Shown in pieces: positions 1 to 8,044 of a stretch of 64,000 nucleotides of DNA; positions within the stretch are counted from its first letter, which is position 1; each line of letters opens with the position of its first letter. Origin of the DNA: Liquorilactobacillus sicerae (GTDB taxonomy: Bacteria > Bacillota > Bacilli > Lactobacillales > Lactobacillaceae); NCBI RefSeq assembly GCF_029916425.1, contig NZ_JAHAVQ010000004.1, positions 62,001 through 126,000 on the forward strand. Direction: 5' to 3'. The notes beneath the pieces were generated by a model that was not told the origin of the DNA, ran no database searches, and saw only the letters and a list, made by a program, of their open reading frames with translations. Made by a program: the position numbers and the translations under genes.

Positions 1-632
1 ATCATATTCCGTTTGGGTTGATTACTTCAGGTGGCCATAAGCTGTCAACGCGGGCTGGGCGAGTAATTCTGTTGGAAAAGGTGCTTGATGACGCAGTGGC
101 TTTAGCTCAAAAACAAATTGAGCAAAAAAATCCTGGCTTAAAGGACAAGACTGAAGTTGCTGAAGCTGTTGGGGTTGGAGCAGTTGTCTTTCATGATCTG
201 AAAAGCAATCGAATGGATAGTTTTGATTTTAATCTGGAAGAAGTTGTTCGTTTTGAAGGTGAAACTGGTCCGTACGTGCAATATACTCATGCCAGAGCAG
301 AAAGTATTCTGCGTAAATCCGGTAAAGATCTTGGAAAGTTGACCGGTCAGTTACAGTTGTCCAGCCAGGTAAGTCCAGACACCTGGGAGATCGTTAAAAA
401 ATTGGCAGATTTCCCGTCAATGATTGGACGGGCGGTTGCTGAATATGAACCTTCAGTCATTGCTAAGTACGCACTACACTTGGCTAAAGCGTTCAATCAA
501 TATTATGCTCACCACCGGGTCTTAAATGAAGATGCCGGTCTAAATGGTCGTTTAGCTTTGGTCGATGCTGTGGCAATCGTTTTGAAAGAAGCTTTGCGTC
601 TTTTGGGTGTTAAAGCACCAGATGAGATGTAA
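1..632 (+). CDS. argS: Arginyl-tRNA synthetase, C-terminal part (5' end outside window)
   Basis: Charges tRNA-Arg with arginine in the cytoplasm. The open frame enters from base 3 and gives about 209 residues up to a TAA at 630-632. It begins at the class I active-site region with HIPFGLITSGG followed by HKLSTR, which matches the KMSKS-type loop area of ArgS. The C-terminal half is the all-alpha DALR anticodon-binding domain (EPSVIAKYALHLAKAFNQYY, then ALRLLGV near the end). The first ATG or TTG in view is internal, so the gene is truncated only by the window edge. It is followed by a terminator, so it is transcribed separately from the regulator downstream. Seen directly: motifs and truncation; the name follows from the family. 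Confidence 0.95.
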   Translation, partial: HIPFGLITSGGHKLSTRAGRVILLEKVLDDAVALAQKQIEQKNPGLKDKTEVAEAVGVGAVVFHDLKSNRMDSFDFNLEEVVRFEGETGPYVQYTHARAESILRKSGKDLGKLTGQLQLSSQVSPDTWEIVKKLADFPSMIGRAVAEYEPSVIAKYALHLAKAFNQYYAHHRVLNEDAGLNGRLALVDAVAIVLKEALRLLGVKAPDEM

Positions 633-650
633 CAATTAAAAATAATTTGA

Positions 651-682
651 AAGTCGTGTTACTATTAGACACGGCTTTTTGA
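651..682 (+). terminator. Rho-independent terminator after argS
   Basis: An AAGTCGTGT/ACACGGCTT stem with one G-U pair and a short loop runs directly into a T-run 19 bases after the argS stop codon. Confidence 0.85.
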
Positions 683-726
683 ATAAAAAAATTAAACCCT
701 ATATTTCCTTCCCCTAAGTTTTTTGA

Positions 727-732
727 TATAAT
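727..732 (+). promoter_or_regulatory. -10 element of the Crp/Fnr-like gene
   Basis: A perfect TATAAT lies 41 bases before the chosen ATG in an AT-rich intergenic stretch. No convincing -35 hexamer sits 16-18 bases upstream, which would suit an activator-dependent or weak promoter. Confidence 0.5.
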
Positions 733-772
733 TATTTGTGTAATAAATTATTTTTAAAAAGTGGGGAAAGTT

Positions 773-1528
773 ATGAAAAGAGATGACAAACATCATTTAA
801 TCTCAAAGCTAAAGTTTTTTCCGTGGCTGGATAATAGTCTGCAGAAAAGTTTGCTAATTCGTGGTCGGGTTAAAGATTTCAAGAAGAATCAGAATTTAAG
901 TCTCGATTTTAGACTTGATGAATACCTTTTAATAATTCTGCAGGGTGCGGCTGTTCTTTCTAAGTCAACTCAAAATGATTGTGGAGCTAAAATTTTTTTA
1001 ACGAAGGATTATTTGTATTCGGCAGTTGACCTAGAGTTAAGCCGGACAACTTTCGTTAAAACTGATAGCGGTTTCTATGAGCTGGAAAATTGGGATGAAA
1101 GTCGGCTGTTATTTACCGAGATTTTGGGAAAATGTAATGGCTTGGCTTTGCTGATACCGATAGATATTTTAAAAAAGATGATTTCAAACAATGAAAAAAT
1201 TAGCTTCTTTTTATCTTTTAAAAATAAAATTTTACTAGAAAATATCTATAGACAGCAAATAATTTCGACAGCAATTAGACCAAGTGACCGGGTTATTAAG
1301 CAGCTTTTATTTTGGGGGGAGAAGTTTTGTCCAAAAGCTGAAAATGGGGATCGAGTCTTACCAAAATGGATCACGGTTCATGATCTGGCTGTTAGTGCTT
1401 CAACAACCGATCGAACAGTTAGGAGAATTTTCAGTGAATTAGCTAGTCGAAACTTAGTTATCCGAGTCGGGTATAAGGAAAAAAGACTAAAAGAACAGTT
1501 GTTTATCGAATATAAAGATTTTAATTAG
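773..1528 (+). CDS. Crp/Fnr-family transcriptional regulator
   Basis: A 251-residue regulator with a diverged N-terminal cyclic-nucleotide-binding-type beta domain and a C-terminal Crp-type winged helix. The helix-turn-helix is around residues 200-240 (ITVHDLAVSASTTDRTVRRI, then the SELASRNLV recognition and wing region). I chose the ATG at 773 because GGGGAAAG lies just before it; the upstream in-frame GTG at 761 overlaps that ribosome binding site. The cAMP phosphate-binding cassette residues are not recognisable, so the ligand is unknown. It sits between argS and argR, as Crp-type ArcR regulators of arginine catabolism often sit near arg genes, but no arc genes are in the window, so an arginine role is inference. 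Confidence 0.75.
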   Translation: MKRDDKHHLISKLKFFPWLDNSLQKSLLIRGRVKDFKKNQNLSLDFRLDEYLLIILQGAAVLSKSTQNDCGAKIFLTKDYLYSAVDLELSRTTFVKTDSGFYELENWDESRLLFTEILGKCNGLALLIPIDILKKMISNNEKISFFLSFKNKILLENIYRQQIISTAIRPSDRVIKQLLFWGEKFCPKAENGDRVLPKWITVHDLAVSASTTDRTVRRIFSELASRNLVIRVGYKEKRLKEQLFIEYKDFN

Positions 1529-1534
1529 ATTGCT

Positions 1535-1562
1535 CGGCGGTTTTAACACCGCTGTTTTTTTT
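1535..1562 (+). terminator. Terminator after the Crp/Fnr-like gene
   Basis: A CGGCGGT/ACCGCTG hairpin is followed by eight T residues. The argR promoter overlaps its 3' half. Confidence 0.8.
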
Positions 1563-1570
1563 GCTATAAT
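1543..1570 (+). promoter_or_regulatory. argR promoter
   Basis: TTAACA at 1543-1548 and TATAAT at 1565-1570 are separated by 16 bases. The -35 lies inside the loop and stem of the preceding terminator, so termination and initiation signals overlap physically. Confidence 0.6.
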
Positions 1571-1606
1571 TAAAAAAACAACGAGATAAAAGATGAAGGG
1601 GTTCAA

Positions 1607-2068
1607 ATGAAAAAGGAAATCAGACAAGCAGCAATTGAACAGTTGATCAGTCAAGAAGAAATCGCCAATCAAGAGGAGCTGATGATTGCTTTAGAAAAGC
1701 AAGGCATTAAGGCAACTCAAGCAACGATTTCGCGTGATATTCGTGAACTACGGATCGTTAAAGAACAATCATCCAATGGCAAACAACACTATGTTATCTT
1801 TAAAGAAGACCCGGTTTCAGAAAAGCAGCAACTCTATGCTAATATCAATGAAATGGTGACGGGGATCACGCAAATTCAATTCTTGAATGTCGTTAAGACA
1901 CTGCCTCATAACGCGAACGTCTTATCGGCAATCATTGATGATCTGGACTTGTCCCAGATCGTCGGTACATTGGCAGGTTACGATACGATCGTCATCTTCA
2001 GCCAAACAACCGAGCAAGCAGCTAAAATAAATCAGATTTTCAAAGAGCATTTACAGTCACAGGATTGA
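1607..2068 (+). CDS. argR: Arginine repressor ArgR/AhrC
   Basis: A 153-residue regulator of arginine metabolism that binds ARG boxes as an arginine-responsive hexamer. The N-terminal winged helix shows IRQAAIEQLIS and then TQATISRDIRELR (about residues 35-52), the typical ArgR recognition region. The C-terminal oligomerisation and arginine-binding domain has NVLSAIIDDLD and GTLAGYDTI (about residues 104-132). The start ATG has an AAGGGG ribosome binding site. Lactobacilli often carry two ArgR paralogues; which of them this is cannot be told here. It is near argS but not co-transcribed with it, because there are terminators on both sides of the Crp-like gene. Confidence 0.93.
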   Translation: MKKEIRQAAIEQLISQEEIANQEELMIALEKQGIKATQATISRDIRELRIVKEQSSNGKQHYVIFKEDPVSEKQQLYANINEMVTGITQIQFLNVVKTLPHNANVLSAIIDDLDLSQIVGTLAGYDTIVIFSQTTEQAAKINQIFKEHLQSQD

Positions 2069-2091
2069 TCTGATCAGTAAGGATTGATAGT

Positions 2092-4224
2092 TTGAAAACA
2101 AATTTTAATTTAGTGTGGGAAAAAATTAAACAAGGTTTAAAAAATTGGCGACGGGCATTTGCCAAGCAGTTGAAGCAGATTTGGCATCGCTATTGTCTGA
2201 CGCGTTGGTTGATTATTTGCTTTTTAGGTTTCTTTTTGCTGATTAGTACGTATTTAGTATTTGTTGCCAAAACTGCCAAAGTTGATGATTTAAAAGCTCG
2301 CCTGGAACGCTCAACAGAAATTTATGATTACAACGATCAAAAGGCTGGTTATTTGTATTCGCAAAAAGGAACGTGGAAGTCTTTAAGTCAGATCTCGGTC
2401 AATTTGCAAAATGCGGTAATTTCGACCGAGGACCGGAACTTCTACCATGAATATGGTTTTTCGTTCAAAGGAATCGCCCGCGCAGGGTTGTTATATCTTC
2501 GTAATCAGCTGACTGGCCGAAATTATATTAGTGGCGGTGGTAGTACTTTAACTCAGCAATTAGTTAAAAATGCATTTTTATCTCAAGAACAGACTTTTTC
2601 TCGCAAGGCCAAAGAGATTTTTATTGCTATGCAGGTGGAAAACGAATATTCTAAAAAAGAAATTTTGACGATGTATTTGAATAATGCCTATTTTGGACAT
2701 GGTGTTTGGGGAGCGGAAGATGCAGCTTTAAAATATTTTGGCGTGCATGCCAGTCAATTGACCGTTCCGGAAGCGGCAACACTAGCCGGGATGCTGACTA
2801 GTCCTAATGGCTATAATCCGATTGATCATCCACATGCCTCTAAAGAGCGGCGTAACCTGGTTTTGAATTTAATGGTTGAAAATAAGAAGTTGACGGCTTC
2901 ACAAGCTAAAAGTTACCAGCAAACCTCAATGACGACCAAGGATCGCTACCACTACCAGTCTGGTTATAAGTATCCGTATTATTTTGATGCCGTGATCAAT
3001 GAAGCCATTACCAAGTATGGCTTGACTGAATCAGAAATTATGAATGGTGGGTATAAGATTTATACTTCCCTAAACCAGAATTATCAGACTGATTTGCAGA
3101 ATGCTTTTGCCGATTCGACATTGTTCCCATATAATGCTAGCGATGGGACTAAAGCTCAAGGAGCATCAGTAGCGATTAATCCGAAAACTGGCGGAGTGGT
3201 AGCCTTGATTGGCGGCCGCGAGGGTTCACATGTTTTTCGAGGTTACAATCGGGCAACTCAGTTGATTCGTTCGCCTGGGTCAACGATCAAACCGATTTCT
3301 GTTTATGCGCCAGCTTTAGCGGCTGGGTATCATTATGATTCTTATTTGGAAGATAAGCTTCAATCTTATGGTACCAATAAATATACGCCACATAATTATG
3401 ATAATGAATATGCGGGCAAAATCAGGATGTATTTGGCTTTAGCTGACAGCAAAAATGCCGCGACGGTCTGGTTATTGAACAAAATTGGCGTCGATCGTGG
3501 GTATCAAATGGCCAAAAAATTTGGTTTAAATGTTACTTCAAGTGATGACAATCTAAGTTTAGCCTTGGGAGGACTGAAAAAGGGTGAATCGCCATATCAA
3601 ATGGCAAGTGCCTATGCAACATTTGCTAATAATGGCGTAAAAAAATCACCACATCTGATTACCAAAATTGTTGATGCGACTGGAAAAGTGATCGTTAATA
3701 ATCAAAAGGTTTCCTCTAAGCGAATCATTAGTAAAAGTCAAGCCCAGGAAATGACCAGCATGATGATGGATGTTTATAATCTTGGGACAGGAGTTAACGC
3801 AAAACCAAGTGGTTATACGATTGCTGGCAAGACTGGTACAACTCAAAGTTCCCTGGGGTCGACTTCTGATCGTGATCATTGGTATATTGGCTATACTCCA
3901 GACATTGTCTTAGCAACTTGGGTTGGTTTTGATTCTAGCAAATATTCCTTAACCAATGAAGGAACGCGTGGTGGGTCAGCATTGTTTAAGGAACAAATGC
4001 AGGCGATTTTGCCACAAACTGCTGGAACAAAATTTACAGTTAAGAGTGCATCAGTCCGCCTGAACAGCGCGACTTCATCGAGCAACAATTTGTGGGAAAC
4101 GATTGAAAATGCTGGCAGCAATTTAAAAGATAAATTTTCAAAATCAACTTCAGGTTTAGGCGAAAAAGCCAGCAGTTTGTTTGAACAAGGAAAACAAAAA
4201 TTTCAAGACATTTTTGGAAAGTAG
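2092..4224 (+). CDS. Class A penicillin-binding protein (bifunctional transglycosylase/transpeptidase)
   Basis: A 710-residue peptidoglycan synthase. A cytoplasmic basic N-terminus is followed by one membrane anchor near residues 39-60. The GT51 glycosyltransferase domain shows the catalytic Glu at about residue 113 in STEDRNFY and GGGSTLTQQLVKN. The transpeptidase domain has SPGSTIKP with nucleophile Ser397 and Lys400, SKN at 453-455 and KTGT from residue 580. The tail is a Ser/Lys-rich amphipathic stretch. The start is TTG at 2092, with AAGGA upstream; no ATG fits. It most resembles the PBP2a/PBP1a type of lactobacilli. It lies 23 bases after argR, which could allow read-through from the argR promoter. 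Confidence 0.9.
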   Translation: MKTNFNLVWEKIKQGLKNWRRAFAKQLKQIWHRYCLTRWLIICFLGFFLLISTYLVFVAKTAKVDDLKARLERSTEIYDYNDQKAGYLYSQKGTWKSLSQISVNLQNAVISTEDRNFYHEYGFSFKGIARAGLLYLRNQLTGRNYISGGGSTLTQQLVKNAFLSQEQTFSRKAKEIFIAMQVENEYSKKEILTMYLNNAYFGHGVWGAEDAALKYFGVHASQLTVPEAATLAGMLTSPNGYNPIDHPHASKERRNLVLNLMVENKKLTASQAKSYQQTSMTTKDRYHYQSGYKYPYYFDAVINEAITKYGLTESEIMNGGYKIYTSLNQNYQTDLQNAFADSTLFPYNASDGTKAQGASVAINPKTGGVVALIGGREGSHVFRGYNRATQLIRSPGSTIKPISVYAPALAAGYHYDSYLEDKLQSYGTNKYTPHNYDNEYAGKIRMYLALADSKNAATVWLLNKIGVDRGYQMAKKFGLNVTSSDDNLSLALGGLKKGESPYQMASAYATFANNGVKKSPHLITKIVDATGKVIVNNQKVSSKRIISKSQAQEMTSMMMDVYNLGTGVNAKPSGYTIAGKTGTTQSSLGSTSDRDHWYIGYTPDIVLATWVGFDSSKYSLTNEGTRGGSALFKEQMQAILPQTAGTKFTVKSASVRLNSATSSSNNLWETIENAGSNLKDKFSKSTSGLGEKASSLFEQGKQKFQDIFGK

Positions 4225-4303
4225 GTAATTAACGAAAAAAAATGACTGATTCATGTTACACTGATTAAAGTACGATGATCAACTTAATATTGGAGGAGAA
4301 ACC

Positions 4304-4642
4304 ATGGTAAATATTTACGATACAGCTAATCAACTGGAAGAAGATCTGCAACAAACGAGTGAGTTCTTAGCTCTCAAAGGCGCCTATGCCAAAATTAAAC
4401 TGGATCCGCTGGCTTTAGCAATGTTTAAAAAATTTCAGCAAAAGCAAATCGAGTTTCAAAAGAAACAAGCTAATGGGACTTTAAAAGATGAAGACATCAA
4501 TCAGTTAAAAGATCTAGGTGAAAGAGTCCAAAAAAATCCTTTGATTGTCGACTTGATGCAAAAAGAACAAGGGCTGGCTCATTTGCTAGATGAAATTAGT
4601 CAAATTATGTTTAAACCAGTTGATGAACTTTATCATGATTAA
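4304..4642 (+). CDS. YheA/UPF0342 (YlbF-YmcA fold) family protein
   Basis: A 112-residue all-helical acidic protein (VNIYDTANQLEEDL at the start, KNPLIVDLMQKEQ and LLDEISQIMF near the end). This pattern fits the UPF0342/YheA branch of the YlbF/YmcA superfamily. In Bacillus the gene is close to yhaM and prsA, as here, which supports the assignment. A GGAGG ribosome binding site precedes the ATG. The biochemical function is not established; members of the wider family act with RNase Y, so a link to RNA turnover with the neighbouring exoribonuclease gene is only inference. Confidence 0.8.
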   Translation: MVNIYDTANQLEEDLQQTSEFLALKGAYAKIKLDPLALAMFKKFQQKQIEFQKKQANGTLKDEDINQLKDLGERVQKNPLIVDLMQKEQGLAHLLDEISQIMFKPVDELYHD

Positions 4643-4681
4643 TTAAAATATTTTGTTAAACCCAATTAGGGAGGAATCAGC

Positions 4682-5680
4682 TTGAGTTCCAAAAAAATTT
4701 ACGACTATCAAGTTAACGAAGGTCTTGAATTATTTGTCCTGATCAAGGCTGCTGATGTGCGGGTGGCTAAAAATGGTAAAAAATTCATTTCTTTTACCTT
4801 TACTGATCGTTCGGGAGAAATCAGTGCTAAATTTTGGGATGCTTCAGAGCATGAAATTGCTGAATTTCAGCCAGGTAAAGTGGTTTTGCTGAAAGGAAAG
4901 CGCGAGATTTATCAAGGAAATCCGCAAATTAAAATTTTGCATTTAAGATTGGCAACTGAATTAGAACCGAATAATAGCAGTTTATATTTAAGACAGGCGC
5001 CGATCGCGACTGAAAAGATGGAAAGCCAGATCAACCAAACAGTTTTTGAAATCGTTAATCCAAATTGGAATCGGATAGTACGCTATTTGTTGAATAAAAA
5101 TCATGCTGCTTTTTTTAAGTATCCTGCTGCTAAAAAAAATCATCATGCATTTGCCGGTGGTTTAGCTTATCATACTTTATCAATGCTGAGGTTGGCTCAT
5201 GCAGTTGCCGATCAATATCCGGTGATTAATGCTTCGCTGTTGTATGCAGGAGTGATTTTGCATGACATGGGTAAAACAGTTGAACTTTCTGGACCGACAG
5301 CGACTGCCTATACTTTAGCTGGGAATTTGATTGGCCATATTGTTTTGATTGATGAGCAGATCGTTGAAGCTTGTCATCAGTTGCAGATCTCGGAAAATCA
5401 AGAGGATGTTTTACTGCTCAGGCATCTGATTTTGTCGCATCATGGTTTGCTTGAATATGGTTCACCAATTCGTCCGCATATCTTAGAGGCTGAGGTTTTA
5501 CATCAAATTGATCAGCTGGATGCCTCAATTCAAATGTTGAGCGGGGTTTTGGATCATACTGAACCTGGTAAGTTTTCTGAAAAGATTTTTGGAATGGATG
5601 GTCGCAATTTCTATCGTCCAAGTGAAGATTTGAAGGATACGTTACGTCAAGAAAATAAATTTCAAAAAAACGGTGACTAA
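4682..5680 (+). CDS. yhaM: 3'-5' exoribonuclease YhaM
   Basis: A 332-residue exoribonuclease that shortens RNA from the 3' end. The N-terminal OB fold spans about residues 15-95 (FISFTFTDRSGEISAKFWD). The C-terminal HD phosphohydrolase domain has HHAFAGGLAYHTLSM, the metal-binding HDMGK near residue 195 and LSHHG near residue 257. The start is TTG at 4682 behind a strong GGGAGGAA ribosome binding site. The gene ends inside its own terminator. It is the first of the yhaM-prsA-hit-ecs block known from Firmicutes, although here prsA and hit face the opposite way. Confidence 0.93.
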   Translation: MSSKKIYDYQVNEGLELFVLIKAADVRVAKNGKKFISFTFTDRSGEISAKFWDASEHEIAEFQPGKVVLLKGKREIYQGNPQIKILHLRLATELEPNNSSLYLRQAPIATEKMESQINQTVFEIVNPNWNRIVRYLLNKNHAAFFKYPAAKKNHHAFAGGLAYHTLSMLRLAHAVADQYPVINASLLYAGVILHDMGKTVELSGPTATAYTLAGNLIGHIVLIDEQIVEACHQLQISENQEDVLLLRHLILSHHGLLEYGSPIRPHILEAEVLHQIDQLDASIQMLSGVLDHTEPGKFSEKIFGMDGRNFYRPSEDLKDTLRQENKFQKNGD

Positions 5681-5697
5681 TGTTAGTCACCGTTTTT
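5665..5697 (+). terminator. Terminator overlapping the yhaM stop codon
   Basis: A near-perfect AAAACGGTGACTAA/TTAGTCACCGTTTT hairpin with a two-base TG loop is flanked by A and T runs, so it could work in both directions. The yhaM TAA is in the left arm. Confidence 0.9.
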
Positions 5698-5711
5698 GGG
5701 GTCAATACCTT

Positions 5712-5751
5712 CTGATATTGGTGGAACATAAAATCCAATATCAGTTTTTTT
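5712..5751 (+). terminator. Inward-facing terminator in the left IS end
   Basis: A perfect ten-base inverted repeat, CTGATATTGG (5712-5721) and CCAATATCAG (5735-5744), is followed by seven T residues. It would stop transcription entering the element from yhaM and overlaps the inverted terminal repeat. Confidence 0.7.
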
Positions 5752-5828
5752 ATTTTATATGTTAAAGGACATATGGTATCCGGTGATACGATTTAAGTAT
5801 CTAAACCCAATCAAAAGAAGTAGAAACC

Positions 5829-5978
5829 ATGTCCCAGTTAGATTCTATCGCACGCTTACTCCAAATAAAAGATCCAAATATCAATCCTTTAAAGTTGAAG
5901 ATCTTAGAGCTGTTAGTTTTGGCGTTGGTTATTTTTAAGATGATTCATGCTGGCCTTAGCGTTGCCATCACAGATTAA
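5829..5978 (+). pseudogene. N-terminal remnant of an ISL3-family transposase
   Basis: A 49-codon frame starts ATG-TCC and reads MSQLDSIARLLQIKDPNI, the typical opening of lactobacillal ISL3-family transposases. It continues to KMIHAGLS, which resembles the next conserved segment, then ends at TAA. The zinc-binding and catalytic regions are absent. No ribosome binding site of normal strength precedes it. It is almost certainly non-functional. Confidence 0.65.
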
Positions 5979-6015
5979 AAATGGGACAACTTTGACCAAG
6001 TTCCATTTGATGACA

Positions 6016-6123
6016 CTCAATACCAATAGCGGGATCTACCGTAAAAGCCAAGAACTTAAACATTTTTGTTATGGATTCAAAAAGCTGGCTTACTTTTTAT
6101 ATCAGAATTCTTTTGCAAAATAA
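6016..6123 (+). pseudogene. C-terminal remnant of an ISL3-family transposase
   Basis: In another frame, LNTNSGIYRKSQELK followed by CYGFKKLAYF and a TAA resembles the last conserved block of ISL3 transposases (normally NYSNG...IK..KR..YGF+N). It has lost the conserved acidic residue, and the frame differs from the N-terminal remnant, so the coding region carries both a deletion and a frameshift. Confidence 0.5.
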
Positions 6124-6148
6124 AGAAGCCCTCCATTCGAAGGACTTC
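6115..6148 (-). terminator. Inward-facing terminator in the right IS end, now downstream of prsA
   Basis: On the minus strand GAAGTCCTTC, loop GAAT and GGAGGGCTTC form ten pairs with two G-U, followed by TTTATTTT. It starts 32 bases after the prsA stop codon and is the only good terminator for prsA, so the IS remnant appears to supply that signal. Confidence 0.75.
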
Positions 6149-6180
6149 ATAGTTCCACCAATACGATTTAACCGAGACCC

Positions 6181-7065
6181 TTAATTGCTTGAAGAACTTG
6201 AGCTTGAAGATAAGTAACTAGAAAGAATATTCTTCAAGTCATCATCCTTAATTGAAACATTTCCACCTTTTAAGACTTTTGAGATAACACTTTGCAAAAC
6301 AGTTGAATCATTCATATCATCACTGATAATCTGTTTTTTAAGTTCTGCAATGTGATCTGACATCTTGCCCTTAGCCGGCCGTTTGATTGATTTAATGACA
6401 TGATAGCCATAGCTTGTTTTAACAGGTGTTTTTGTATATTCACCTTGTTTCAAGTTGAAGGCTGCCTTCTTGAAGCTTGAAGCAAGAGAAGTATTGGTAT
6501 TATCAAAAGCTGATAATTTGCCACCTTTATTCTTAGTTGAACTATCAGTAGAATATTTTTTAGCTAATTTGCTGAAACTTGCTCCATTGTTTAATTGAGT
6601 AATAATTTTTTCGGCGGTTGCCTTCTTAGAAACTAAAATATGAGCAACTGTTGTTTTGGGTTGATATTCTTTCCATTGCTTTTTCAGTTTCTTATTGGTA
6701 ATTTTTACGTGATCCTTAACAGCTTCTTTTAGTAACAGGCTTGAACGAATGGACTTCTTAAAACTCGACTTAGTCATACTGTTTTGTGAGAGAAGTGAAG
6801 AAAATGATGATCCATATTCCTTCTTATAAGTATTATAAGTATTATTAACTTTCTTTTGAGAAACCTTGTCTCCATAATCTTTTTCTAAGACCTTATCCAG
6901 AATCATTTGTTCCAAGATCTGTTTACCAGAAGAAGTTTTCTTCATGCTATCATAATATGCACTCTCAGTAATTTTACCGCCGGAAGTAGTAGCGACGGTT
7001 TTGGAACATGCTCCCAGAGACAGTGTTAGTATGACCCCGGCTGCTGCAAGTAACCATTTTTTCAT
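6181..7065 (-). CDS. prsA: PrsA foldase lipoprotein (peptidyl-prolyl isomerase)
   Basis: A 294-residue extracytoplasmic folding factor for secreted proteins, anchored to the outer face of the membrane. The signal peptide ends in the lipobox LGAC (Cys at about residue 20). A SurA-like N-terminal helical part is followed by a parvulin domain at about residues 135-230 ([13 protein letters not shown], then [15 protein letters not shown] and [10 protein letters not shown]). The protein ends in an unusual run of serines, [13 protein letters not shown]. The start ATG follows a divergent 140-base gap. The stop codon touches the IS remnant. Function is well established for the family; the serine tail is likely a flexible end and has no assigned role. 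Confidence 0.93.
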   Translation of the reverse strand: MKKWLLAAAGVILTLSLGACSKTVATTSGGKITESAYYDSMKKTSSGKQILEQMILDKVLEKDYGDKVSQKKVNNTYNTYKKEYGSSFSSLLSQNSMTKSSFKKSIRSSLLLKEAVKDHVKITNKKLKKQWKEYQPKTTVAHILVSKKATAEKIITQLNNGASFSKLAKKYSTDSSTKNKGGKLSAFDNTNTSLASSFKKAAFNLKQGEYTKTPVKTSYGYHVIKSIKRPAKGKMSDHIAELKKQIISDDMNDSTVLQSVISKVLKGGNVSIKDDDLKNILSSYLSSSSSSSSN

Positions 7066-7116
7066 TATCTAAAACACATCCAATCTAAAGTATTCAGTTA
7101 ATAACTAACGTTTATA

Positions 7117-7125
7117 ACTATAACA
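7117..7125 (-). promoter_or_regulatory. Extended -10 promoter of prsA
   Basis: On the minus strand TGT directly precedes TATAGT, an extended -10 element, about 52 bases before the prsA start. The -35 is weak. Confidence 0.5.
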
Positions 7126-7206
7126 CAAGCAGTGAACCAAGACAGTTAAAATAGTAAAATTTACAAAAAATTTCACTTTTTATTCATGGTTCATTCGCGA
7201 AAGTCT

Positions 7207-7503
7207 TTATATTTTGAAAAATTTTTGCTGCAGCATTGCTAATCGTTCTAAAATTGGACTAATTTTAAATTGATATTCAATAAATGATTTTTCTAAGTCA
7301 GCTGTAAAAGTTGAATTGGCAAGCTCTTTTTCTAATAATTGAGTATTCTTATTAACTGCTTTTATAGAGTTGCCAATTTTTTGCAAAGCATCATTCAACT
7401 CCTGCTTTTCAGTTATGGATAATTGCTGTTGCTTAATGGTTCTATAGAGCCAGACACCAGCAGTTAAACTAGTTCCCAAAAACAGAAATCTTTTCCATCT
7501 CAT
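7207..7503 (-). CDS. Small membrane-anchored coiled-coil protein of unknown function
   Basis: A 98-residue protein with one N-terminal hydrophobic segment (FLFLGTSLTAGVWLY) after positive residues, then a mainly helical, likely coiled-coil region (QELNDALQKIGNSIKAVN). It starts two bases after the hit stop codon, so the two are one operon. In Bacillus a small YhaH/YtxH-like membrane protein occupies the same place between prsA and hit, which is the best clue to identity, but the sequence match is too weak to name. No catalytic motif is visible. Confidence 0.75.
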   Translation of the reverse strand: MRWKRFLFLGTSLTAGVWLYRTIKQQQLSITEKQELNDALQKIGNSIKAVNKNTQLLEKELANSTFTADLEKSFIEYQFKISPILERLAMLQQKFFKI

Positions 7504-7505
7504 AA

Positions 7506-7934
7506 TTAATCCTCCAGTTGTTTTTTGATGGCATCGGCAATTGTTTGTAATTTTTCCGCATTATAAGTTGCTGAGTTATCTTTAAAAATCATTTTGAAGT
7601 CATCTTGATCGTTATAGCGCGGAATAAAGTGGATATGTGAATGAAAGACCGATTGATAAGCAACTTTGCCATTATTATTGATGATATTCAATCCCTCGAT
7701 CGCTGGGTTGCTTGTTTTGATTGCCCGCGCAATTTTTGGTACTCTAGAAAAAACAGCCTCAGCTAATTGTTCATCATAAGCATAAATGTCAGTAACGTGC
7801 TTTTTGGGTACCAAGAGTGTGTGGCCTGGTGTCACTTGCGAGATATCAAGAAAAGCCTTGACCTCTTGATCTTCATAGACTGTGATACTAGGAATTTCAC
7901 CGCTAACAATTTTACAAAAAATACAATCATCCAT
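7506..7934 (-). CDS. hit: HIT family nucleotide-binding hydrolase
   Basis: A 142-residue histidine-triad protein of the Hint/HinT type that hydrolyses nucleoside phosphoramidate-like substrates. The N-terminal zinc-type site is CIFCKIVSGEIP (Cys4, Cys7), and the triad HSHIHFIPR is near residues 98-106. Length is normal. It is divergent from ecsA, as in Bacillus and other Firmicutes, and leads an operon with the small membrane protein downstream. The physiological substrate is unknown for this branch. Confidence 0.93.
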   Translation of the reverse strand: MDDCIFCKIVSGEIPSITVYEDQEVKAFLDISQVTPGHTLLVPKKHVTDIYAYDEQLAEAVFSRVPKIARAIKTSNPAIEGLNIINNNGKVAYQSVFHSHIHFIPRYNDQDDFKMIFKDNSATYNAEKLQTIADAIKKQLED

Positions 7935-8044
7935 AAAAATAACCTTCTTTCTAATCCATTAATTTTAGTATACACTAACACTAGTAGAGCTTTTAAGCTA
8001 GTAATTAATAATTAGCATTTTTTTTGCTTAGAAAGGAGTATTCA

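Larger units (their letters stand above)
5699..6180. mobile_element. Decayed, internally deleted ISL3-type insertion sequence
   Basis: A 482-bp element bounded by matching ends. From the left edge it reads GGGTC, 12 variable bases, then TATTGGTGGAAC; the reverse complement of the right edge (6180 inward) reads GGGTC, 12 variable bases and the same TATTGGTGGAAC. Inside are two transposase remnants in different frames (5829-5978 and 6016-6123). A full ISL3 element is well over 1 kb, so most of the transposase is gone. No 8-bp target duplication is visible: the flanks CGTTTTTG and TTAATTGC do not match. The right end abuts the prsA stop codon exactly. The remnant sequences fit ISL3 transposases only by pattern, hence moderate certainty on the family. 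Confidence 0.75.
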
